DNA of 64,000 nt from Cylicocyclus nassatus (lineage: Eukaryota; Nematoda; Chromadorea; Rhabditida; Strongylidae), in assembly GCA_958299035.1 (NCBI GenBank), contig CATQJL010000316.1, forward strand, positions 29,577,441 through 29,641,440. Reading direction: 5' to 3'. Below the pieces are notes generated by a model, which was not told where the DNA came from, made no database searches, and saw nothing but the letters and a program-made list of their open reading frames with translations. The position numbers and the translations under genes were made by a program. This document shows, in pieces, positions 13,601 to 25,600 of the stretch (positions are counted from its first letter, which is position 1; each line of letters begins with the position of its first letter).

Positions 13601-16600
13601 AAACTTTTTTGAGGCTAATTTAGTTTTGGATTTGATCAAATATCTTGCTATATTCACAGATAAAACCAATTACATGCATAATTCGCAAAATTACACTGAT
13701 TATTTCAGACCAGACGACTTATGGCAAGCCCCTGCTGCCCAACGAGTAATGCTTCCACCGCTGGTTCGGTCCCCAGAATCACAACCGTCCATCACACCCA
13801 GCAGCCGAACCCCTTCATACGGAAACCATTACCGCCAGCAGGCAGGTCCCCTTCTACAGCATACACCGCACGCACCATCTACCTCAAATGGTAAGCAAAC
13901 AGCGATTTCGGTAACAAAGATCGTCGTCACTATTTGCATGAAGGAACACGTCAGACTCACGCCATACTTGATCCGCTTCATCTACTTCGCTATTGAACTC
14001 AAATCACTGAATTGAAAACAGCGAAGCGGATGTCCACTTGATCCACTTGTTGCACTTGATCCACTTCGCTATTGGTCAGTTCACTGATTTGACAAGTGCG
14101 AAATGGATGAAGGGATCAAGCGAATCAACTGAAATTACTATGGCGTATGCCTAACAAACAACATGGTGGCTAGGATCCGGGATATGGAGATGATTATTTT
14201 GCAGGTAGCCATACAAGCAGCAAAAGGAAGCATCAAAACTTATCTAGCGTCGTCAGCGAATCTGGAAACTCTACAGATCTTGCCAGAAATATTTGTGAAT
14301 ATATAAATGAGAAGATACCATACGGTAAGTTTTCAATTATGACCCACATTTGCTGAGAGAAATGAGAGAACACACATCGAAACAATCAATTTCAGGACTC
14401 AGCGTATTCCTACTCATCACACTGTCAGTCATAGCATTTGTGCTTATACTGATAGGTAAGTTAGCTTTTTACTGATAAATGAGGTAGGGGCCTACGGCAA
14501 TTTGATGGAAGAAAATAGTAACCTCTGGTAAAACGGTCATCACAAATACACTACTTCTACACTGGATATAAAATGTGTAGAACCGTTATTTTCATGTCCA
14601 TGAAAGATAGTGGGTTTCTGGGCAATAGAACTTTAACACATTGACGACCGCTTGACACACATGGTGTGTCAAGGCTTGGCACACCACGACTCTCATTGAA
14701 ATGGCTACTAAAATGTGTCAAACCAACTCCGGGAGTTTTCTTTCATGCTGGATTTAGATACAACCTCTACTGTTTTTACCAGCATTCCAGCGCCACTGTA
14801 AGTGTACTGTAGATGGAATTGTGCGTGATTTTATTTGAAAAATGTTGGTTGGTTCGAGAAAGGCTTCGGTCGTCATGTGTTAAAGGTAGTTATGTTAACG
14901 CTTACCATGCTTACCAAAACTTAAAAAGGTAGCAAATTACTGTTGAAACTGACCATTGATATAGTGCCTCTGCGGTAAAGACAACAACTGCATGGAAACA
15001 AATAGCGCTTATGATGACGAGAAGTTACAACTAATATGTGGCTATGGAGCATCTTCAAGTTTTTTTTGCTCTACAGCCAATTTTCACGCAAACGTCGTCG
15101 GCACCGCAAAACCATCAATTGTCAAATCTACTATACTACAGCTGCTGAGTCAGCTTGTCATCTCATGCATTTCCCGAACAAAGGAAAAAAAGAGAAAAAA
15201 GAAGATTTGATTTTTGTTTTTGCATTCGAAGAAATGTATTAATTGAGTAATAAGCCACATATCATTAGGGTCTAGTTAAGCCGTGCAATAAAACGATTAC
15301 AACGCAGTTATACTAACTTCAGGCTGCTTTAACATCCCGTTCTGTCGAGTACAACCTATGATACCCATATGGCTTTTGGTAACTGGCATTCTCCTCATAA
15401 TTACGGCCACACTTCGAATATATCATCTTATTCCCTCACCAAATGGAAGGTCCGGAACAATGACAGTAAATCTATGTTGTCAGGGAACAGAAGCGCTGTT
15501 ATGGGTAGCGAATGCTGTATGGCTAACATTGGGTAAGTAGACTTCCAGTACTGCTTAGGTTATGGGACAATTATTATCAATTAAAAACAGGTTGCATATG
15601 GGTCTATGGCAGTAAACCGTATGTTCATTTTGAGCAACACATGTTCGAACAACATTACTGCGATTCAACCCTATATTGGACTGCATTCTGGACGTGTACC
15701 ATATATTTGGTAAAGTCTTTCCTTAAATTTATACCAATTGAAGTGAAAAACAGCTTCTACACATTCTGACCAAACTAGGTCGAAGCTTCACATCACAGAA
15801 CAACCCTATTTCCTTTCTGGTCAGAATATTTGAATAGGGCTATGACGCATTTGTGATCCATTAGAAATTGCAATATTACAGTCAAGAAAGCTGAAAGAAT
15901 AAAAAAGCTGTGTGTTCTGATGATTTGATTTTTTCAGGTCATGATCTGCGTACTGATAATCGCGTTGCTTATAATCATGGCTATGGTATCATCAAAAGAA
16001 GTTCGGGAGACACAGCGATGACATAACAAACATCATCCAAAAATGTACATGACTGTATTAGCGCTTATTCTATTCTTTGATCTTGCTGCGACGCTGTTGA
16101 ATATTTTGTTGATTTATCCTCCACTTACGCATATGAAAATAACTATGCTTTTCCTTCCTACAGAAGACATCATGGCACGTATAAGAGTTATGTAAACATG
16201 CCATACTCCCAGCAAGCAATGACCATCATAAATCCAAGACGACTAAGAAGCTCAGGAACGGAATGGGAAACATACCTTGCGGGATGTATCGTAGTTCCAG
16301 ATCAGGAATGGCGAAAATCGGCGGACCCATGCGTTCACGTACTCTTCTTCAGGGACGATGCTTTGTTGATCTGAATGACATTTTTTCGAGCCAAAAGATG
16401 GATGTTTAATATAAGTTGGAAAAGTCAACCGGACAATTTGTCATCAAGTTGTGAAAAAAGCACAAAAACTATCGATGTGGAAGATCCGCCTTTTTTCATG
16501 TAAAAAAAGGAACGAGATTGCATGAAAAAATGTGAGTGATCTGTCGAAACTCTGATTTGAGAGCGTTTGATAGGAGCCTTTAAGTTTACAGAAGAATTTT

Positions 16601-19600
16601 ACCAAACCAAGAACACAGATAAATAAATAACGCAAAAACGTTGCTTACTGATCCCAAGATTTTTCAAGGCATCATCCAAGCTCATTCCCGCATAATCAGC
16701 ATTGCTCTTATTCAAAATTCCAACATGTTGCCAAAACTCTGCGACAAATATGGCGAAGTCTGTCAGTGTCCAGTCAAGAACAGCGCTGATGCCTTTCTCC
16801 TCCTGCAATTCCTTGGATTAGGTGAAAGTAACATAGCTTGAGCACAAACTGACCTGCCAACCATCATGGTGCATAACGTTGAGAAGATCATTGAAATACG
16901 CGGTATTTGCAGACAGATGGCTGACAATCAAGCGAGGAACGTCAGAAAATGGCTGAAAACACATGTGGGTAATTGTTGGATACATAGACAATATCATAGT
17001 TTCTTACTCCACAGAGCCCTTCTTTTGTGAATTTTCCGGAAGCGAAATTGTCGAGTGTTGCCTTCGAACTTCTCAGTAACACACGAAGGAAAGTTTTCAC
17101 CACAACTACAGCTAATATACGTCGAGCAAGGAGCTGGCAAAGCTCTGAAAGCAGATAGATGTGATCATTCGTAATGTATAGCAAGTAACGTACTTTTCTT
17201 GTCCTCGCTACTCAGGTGTTGGTTGTCGACAACATAGGCACTCAGCCTAACCAGTAAAGACTTCAATTCAAACAAAATCAAAGGTATCTAAAAACAAAGG
17301 ATAATGTGCACGCAGAGAGAGGAAGAAATTCCGACTCACAGAAGATGGCTTGTCTAGGAAGTGGAGCACAGGTGTTTTCGCTGCATCTCCATACTGACGG
17401 GAACGCTCTATCTCAGAAGTCTGAAGGTACAGAAATACGGAAGCTGTTGGAGTAGACCATGATAAAGTTATCAAGAAATAGGAACCGACCCCAAAAAACA
17501 GTAAGAATTCACAATTGTGTATTAAGAGAAGGATGTCAACAAAATAAATCCGCTCCATACTCGTTCAAAAGCGTTCAGTGATTGAACACCCAACGTCAAG
17601 CAGAGTTTTTTGTTCAGTTGGACAGGCAAACATTTTCAAATTGTATCCGCTCCCAAAGATTTCGTGGGGAACAGGTGCTGCACACGAAAACCTGCAGAGC
17701 GGATATGTAAAAACCCAAGCGCTTCAGATAAATTCTGAGCAAATTCAACAGCTCACGCTTTCTGTACGACCTTACACCCCATTAGTTGTGACTGTCAATT
17801 ACGCAGGCGCCGCGTGCGTCAGGCTGGCAGTAATTAGCTGCGAGGAGAGCTGGGGCTCGCAAGGCATACAATTTCAAGTTTTCTGAAGATTTTCACACTA
17901 CCATACCAAATCTTGCTGTTTAATAGGAGTCTGGCCCGAAATCTTGTAAATGAAAAAGATGGGAATGGATATATTGAGATTACTATGTATCAGATCACAG
18001 AATTTCTATTTTTATTCACTGTAGTAATGTGACCCTAAACATTTCCTCTGGGACATCTCCTCTAGCCCTGCTGCCGCTCGCGCAGATTACTGTAACGCCG
18101 TAACGCGGCAAATTGTGATTGACACCCACAAGTACTGCCCCTCCCCCATCGTACCCAAACCCACTCTCCAATATATTGGTCAAAATGTGCTTCAAAATCA
18201 CGTCAACCCCATCCTCTAATGTGGGCATCTGAAGCGCGTTTTCAGGACTTAGCGAATGGATTGGAGGGCGGGCTTGGGTTACAGTATACTTAGATGGTCT
18301 ACTAGCTACCACCACCAAAAAACCGACAAAGGTCCATTTTGCCAAGCCACTGTGTTTGATCTTCCAGCACAAGCCACAGCAAACATGATAGGAAAAGAGT
18401 AGCAGGAAAGACGATATGAACATTCAAGCACTTACCGATCGTAGCGCTAGAAGATTTTCCCTTATCTCCGCGACATCTATGAGTTCATCACTTATAGAGA
18501 ATGGTTCTTTAGAATGTGAAGCGAGCACCTGTAAAATGAATTTTACAGATTCTGATACGACACTACTATCTAACCTCAGATGACTCCTGTATGTTTGGCA
18601 ACAACAGATCTCGCACGGCGCACATGCTTACTTCTTCATCTCTACGAGAGGTCCTACATACAGCAGCGGCGACAAGATGTTCTGAACGTGCAGACGTAGT
18701 ATGCAAAACGAAACGAATAATAAGCATGATCACTATGGAAAAATGACCATAACGACTGAATGGTCTCGCCTATACAGTGGTATTAGCCTACGGTGATCCA
18801 AATTTTATAAATAGGTTTCCCTGCGTTCAAACCAGATCACACATATTGAAGCCCAGTTTATATTTGCTCTAACACTGTTAAACACAGCATATAGGCTGTC
18901 TGAATTTGAGTGTCACATTTCTAACTACTCGGACCCATACAGCCGCCTCGCTCGCGCCTTACGCCGCGTTCGCGAGCGCGTCATCTGGGCAGATTTCCAT
19001 GCCTCAGCAAACGTGCGAACCCGGCGCAAAGCTTAGCAAGGCGGCTGCGCTGACACGAGCCGCTACGATTGTGACACCATCTTTAAGACAGACTCTTACT
19101 AGGTACATCATCATACCTGTTATTGCCGCTCGGGTGCCTTTTCGACGTTCAGGCACATTGAGCTTCTTCAGCAAAACGCAACGCTCGACAGTAGCCCTAT
19201 AAAAAAGCATAGATCAGATAATGAGTGCACAGGAAGCATAGAGAACTAACTTTATGAGGGCAACTAGTCGGGTCTGAACCCTCGTGCCAACATCATCCTC
19301 CTCATGAACTTTACTCCAGAACCGACTATTCAGCAGCTCGAGCATGTGCTCCGTGAAGTGTTCCGCATATGGACGAGATTCTTCAGATGTCTGAAAGCAA
19401 ATGATATACAGCTTGAGTTAGTACCATCAAGCACGGAAGCAAAGAGAATACGCATGAGATATAGTAACAGAAAAGAAGATACCTGTGGTACCCTTCTCCA
19501 ATTCATGATCACTTCCTTCAACGAATCAAAAGCCTGGAAAATGATTTTCAGAAACCAAACACTTTGAAACATAAATACCTTCTGCCGATCATCAGCTAGC

Positions 19601-22600
19601 GTGTCCTTATGTGTAGTTTCATATCCCCAATCAATCCGCAGTGGAAGCAGTGCGTTCACGCTGTACCTGCACAGGAAACAAGAGACATCTCGAGATGAAC
19701 GGCGTGAGTCATTGACACGTAGATCATTCTGAGAAATCGCGTAACATAGATAGTCATCAAAGAGTCTAGTACTAACTCGAAGTGTTTCCCTGTAAGCATT
19801 GAAGCACTTCATATGCACTGTATGTCCACATGTCTTCAATTCTAGCGAAGTAGAGAATCCAATCAAATCCGAGTAGAACAAAGTCTGAATGAAAAGTTTG
19901 AGGCAAAAGAAAACTAGTCTTGCAGCTAGAAAACATGGACTGAATATGTAATACTCACACGTCTAAACAGCTCGCTACGCCCACTTCTCCAAGTTCTGCT
20001 GAAATTCCGTAAAACTACTTCGCCAGTCTTGTTGTCGAAGCTGAGCAAGCTGTCATCATTCTCACTAGCTGGGACTTGATTCTCACATAAAGGATTGCTG
20101 GTAATCTACAAATATCCATGTTATGATAACTTTGATTCCTAAATCTAGTGAAATCAGAAGACCACATGATGTCTGCGATTGTTTGATAAGAAACGGTATT
20201 ACTCATTACCCGAATAACAGATGACAGATACATGTCACAGGTACAGAAAAGCAAAAAACACTATTCAGAAACATACCCGAACAAGTAATCCCAATGGATT
20301 TCGTAAAGTAGACGGAGTGTCCAGCTCTCCACAGATTGGGCATTCGTATAGACGTACGTCAGGCTGTAATTCATGATAGGCTTGTGACTATACAGTACGA
20401 AAGGAATACCAGTGTAAAAAAATGGTTTTCAAACTATCGATAAACCTCGTCAACCAAAGGACAATCCACAAGTCATCGCCGCTAACCTGAGTAGTGTCAA
20501 TCGAGTCGATATCCTTTTGTGTCATGCCCTCTTTCTCCATCAGTCTCTTCATCACTTCCGAATTCTTCTTCTTATTCGCTGCAAACAACGCCTCACGTCT
20601 TCGTTTAGCAGCCGCTTTTCGTTCCTGTATAACAATTCAATCAAGAAGGTCTAACTAATTACATTATTCATGCTAGTGACCTGAACAGCTTTCTGATCAC
20701 TTCCATCAAGCCTGAGCTCGACTTCCTTTTCTTTCGTGCAGTCATCGAGGGCAGACAGCAACGATAGTTGGATTCCATCGTCACTGTAACCAGTTTAAAA
20801 ATTCAATCACGAACTATAAAACTGAAGAGATATGTACGGTACGGATTAGATAACTATGAAACTCACCATTTACTGATCAAACTAACTAGTCGACCCAAAT
20901 ATTCAGCTGCACCACCAACAATGCGTTTCTTGTCAAAGTCTCCAGCCATAGTCCTTTCAAGGAACTTCGCTTTTACAGCGCGTTTTTCGCATTCGATAAT
21001 GAATAGCACGAAAACCAAAAGCGGTAGTTGGACAACTTTTCTAAAGCAACTGACTTTGCCAGTTAATCAGACATCGGCATCAAAAGAACTCACAGTCCTT
21101 CGGTAGCGACGTAACTTTTGCGGAACCGTGTGATAGCCGCATATTTTTCGGATGGTGGTAACGTAGCCATGTATTGGTACGCTAACGATAAGAGATAGAT
21201 GACTAGTTGAGTAGTAGTTTCTCGGATCTCAGGTCTTCCAAGAATGCCCTAAGATATTTTGACACCTTGTACATTAGCGTCTTACAACTCTTACCGCTTC
21301 CAGGACAACGATAGAAAGCTGTACAAAACGATCACTGAGAAGAACCCTGGCAATGTGGCGCACTGACTCATGGCGAGTTTTGTCAGAGAAATCTGACAGC
21401 TGATAAGGGATCCATATTTGCGCAATTTTCTCATCGCTTCCAATTAGATCTCTTTCCCTACAAAAGCATCTAGTTAAGGAGGAAGTTCTGTTGAAATGTA
21501 AATTCTGAAAAAACAAAAAACAGCAGGAGATACCCACATCTTTTCTACATCCATCAGGGTGGTAGCGCTAGACTTCGGTGAAAGCGCGCGATGCTGACAT
21601 AGTACTGGGCAAAACTCGTTGAATCGCACCTGGAAAATCGCTGACGGTGCTTCAAACTACGAACTTAGGTTAAAAAAAAACGCTTTCTCACATCAGACTT
21701 CAGCTGGTATGATCCTTGCCTCATCTGACCACCAGGCACGGCTATAGGCTCAGTGAAGTCCGCAATCTGCATAGGGCATAAATAATTGAACAAATATTCG
21801 CAATATAAAAAACTCACTTCATATAACACTTTTTCAAAAAGTGGATCAACAACTTCGGCACCTCTGCTCCCTTTTTCAGCGATAACAGAACGCAAACGAG
21901 AGTGAGTTTGTGGTGCACTAGCCAAGGTGTTCACCTATAAGATTAAAGGATAGATAGACAATAGATAAACAAAATACTCATGGTTTTGATTACCATTTCT
22001 GCTCTCAATGACGCCTCCGTTGATGCTCCGCAGTTGGTAAGAAGCACCACAAGCTCGCTCAACAACCTGACAATGAAGCAGTCTCAGCAAAAACTCAAAA
22101 TTCTTGATTTCCACGTAAACAAAGAACTACTTTAGAGATTTCAAAGTAAGCAGAAAATATTAGCCAACGAGATAAGACTGTTGCTTACCGAAGCATCGAC
22201 GAAATCATTGGATCCACCCACTCCATCCTGGTTATGACGTTAGCTTTGTCTTCGTTGAATACGTATGCAAGACTAGGCAAGTTCTCGGGATTTTCTTCGC
22301 TATATTTCAATCTGTAACAACTGTCAAGAAACTTTGCCTCTAAAAAAGCGTGGACTTACGGTGGATTCACTCTGGAAAAAGCGAGATTGTCACCAGAACG
22401 AGCATGAAGAGCTGCCATCACCACATCAGCTTTACCCTTCAAATGCAAGCGTCATCGCCTAGTAACAGAAGTACGACAATGGTACTTACCGGCGGCAAGT
22501 CCTTGAGGATGACTTTGATCTGTTCTGCGCATCTTTCCCAATTCGCGTCAGCTACCTCATCCGGTGTTGCCCGACCAGTGCCTGAGAAGCATCATTTCAC

Positions 22601-25600
22601 AAAACTGATCAAATGTAAAACAACTGCACCCTTACCAACAGTTCCGCTCTTTTCGGCACTCTCCGAGGTCTCCGGCTGATCAATTTCCATTTTATCCTCA
22701 TCTGCCAAACTCTCTTCTCTTGGAGGAAACGCAAAAATGTCGCTGAGGTGGAAGTTGCGCAGCAGAACATCAATGAACCAGTCAGGATCAACATTAGCCC
22801 CACAGTATCTGCATATAAAACACTAGAAGACGTAAAAACGATATAAATTTCATACCTGATCAAGTCAATATCGGGTGTCTGGAAAGATACGTTGATATGA
22901 GGTTGAGCGTAGATAATGGCTTGTACACGGAGTTGATTACCATTGCGCACCCACATTCCAGCATAGTACTCCGCACGTGCGACCTGAACTTGAATATGCA
23001 ACGAACAAACCAAACATTATATTCATGCAGCACCATAATGCTGATTTCTAAGCTCACAAAACGCATAACAAGGCTTACACAAAACCCACAGTTTCCTCAA
23101 TCGAAAAAAGCCCAACCTGTATCTTCAAAGGATGCAAGACTATTCTTCTCAGCAGCGGCTCGTCCTTACGGAAATCCTCCACATGTCTTCGGAAAAGTTC
23201 CATGTCATTGAAATGAGACAAGGCAGTGGAGAGGTGTCTGTATGAAAACTTGGTTTGAGACTTTTGTATCTTAAAGGAAGGAAATTACCTGTGAAGAGGA
23301 AGGTGAAAGGAAACGCAATACTTGGGGCATTCGATGATGTCCCCAGTGCACCATCCGCTAATCGCTTGGATCCAATTCTAAATTCGATTCTCAGGTTACA
23401 AGCGCGTTTTGTGTTATCTTTTTTTGCTTTGTTTGAACATAATTTTGGGAGCACAGTTTCACTAAAAAGCACTCTCACATAATACAGTTTGACATTTGAT
23501 CAGTGAGATAGTACACCAAATTTGATATATACAAAAAAGGTTATGTACCTTGAGTCCAACAACGATCTTGTCGAAAAAGGCTACAGCTGCCACATAATGC
23601 TCTTTCTGGGATATAGCAGTGATGAAGTTGAACATCGTAAGAGCTAGTGCTTCGAATTCAAGGGTGAAAGACCTGAAGAATGAACTTGAATTTAGATTTC
23701 CACAAAAAGAGTGCTATGAGTAAGGCAGACATCCAAAATTTGAAGAATGCTCACCGCTGGACAAGTTCAGTATTATCATTCTCTCTATGTTCACCACGAA
23801 CAATTCTCCAATTAACGTTCATTCCTGAGACACATTAGTAATTGTCGCGGGGTATCAAGGCATCAGAACTAAAGTGACAAACCTTGCATGCGATTCAGGA
23901 GTGTCGTATACGTGTCTGAAAATGCTGTGGGGTGGAGCACCGTACTTATAGCAAGAGAAGGATGGGCCAGGAGATTCTGTATGTCACCCATGACGAACCA
24001 GTATCCATGTTGTGTCATCGTCTATAACAGTTAAGAGTTGCCAAAACCAATGAGCAACAAGCTTACCGCATTTTTTTCCATGAGCATAACTTCCCATTCG
24101 CTTTCGTTACCTTCTAGTTGTTTCGCACTGGTACACCACACGAAGAAAGGATCTGCAGGCAACATTGAGAAAAAATGAGAAAAAAGATTTATTACCAGCT
24201 TACCTAGAGTCATTTCCGTTTTCTGCAAATATTCGGTAAGCATGTAGCAAGCGGTATTGAGCACAACTTTGACAAGATCACATTTCTCATTTAAGCGTTT
24301 GCAAAGTGCTTCCGACGATAACATCTAAATGGTGATATGTAAGGTAGAGTGATGATCAGCGCAGCATAATATCAAAGAAAAGTGAAACGATGGAAACAAA
24401 TTTCAGATTTTTTTCACCTCAAAAAGCAAAAAAGAAAAAGAATAACAGGTTACCTGGACAGAAATATGAATAAGTCGGCTACATGTGCTCTGAACTACGT
24501 CCTGGGTTCGCTCACGAAGGTTTGAATAAACACAAAGCCTTCTGACGCAGTTGGCCACCAGTGGATACCATGTGAAAAAGCGAATGGACAGCGCATCCTA
24601 GAATTACAGCTCAGAGTCTAAAGAAACCAAGCATGCATGTATAGTCGTGCAACATACCGTATAATTCGGTTCAGATAGCATACTCAAGGAAAAATTGATA
24701 AGATTTTGAGGGAAGTTCATACGGATCACCCAAAAGAGTAGTTCGTCCAATAAGCACTCACACCTGTAAAACTAGCATCCCACCTTAAGAACGCATAAAA
24801 TGGTCTGTCAGTACATAGGCATAGATATGATGAAAGCAAAGTTAGCGAAAAAACCAAAAGCCCAAAAATAACCCACTCAAGTAATCGTTCAGCATCAAGT
24901 TCCGGGAAACAAGAAAATAGGCTCTCAGAAAAGATGCTCATCCGATCAGAATGAAACATTTGTCTGGTCCGCCAATCCAAAGACATGTCAGCGGGTGCTG
25001 TCGGATCAACTGTAACAAAGTCCATAAAAGATAACCCGAAACGCAAATATCATGCCTTCGTCAGAATTCCGTTTAGTAAGTTCTCTATAGAGATCTTTAT
25101 CCATGAGTATCTCAGCCATCGCTTCTCTCATTGGCCCACCATAGTTTACACATTCCTTGATAAGAGAGACATATACGATTTATTACGATTTTGTCAAAGC
25201 TACCTGCAAGAAATTGATGAGTAGTTGCATTGGAGTGACTAGATTGTCGCAAAAACCAGCTAGATTGAAAGGTTCTTCCCATTCCATCGCATCCCGTTCT
25301 TGGGTGTACAGGTCTTTCTGAAAATTTTGCGAGTGGCTGAGTCTTGCCATACATCTAACTCACAATTACTATTACAGGAAATTAATGTGTTTTTAGGAAT
25401 ATTCGATTAAAATGCAAATACAAAAACAAAAACATGATACTAGCGAAAATCTGTGAATTTCTGAATGGCACTTACAAATCCGCGCCACTCCAAGAAAAGG
25501 CATACGAGAAGTTTTTGGAATATATGACGAGGAAGGGATACGATCAGTGGTGAAGGTGGTGGTGGTCGGACTGCGTTCTCACCATGTCGTGGACAGAAGC

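Noticed and set aside
19330..19881. Single 183-codon minus-strand reading through several ubr-1 exons
   Set aside because: It runs through introns with clear GT/AG borders. Only the exon parts match the UBR1 RING region.
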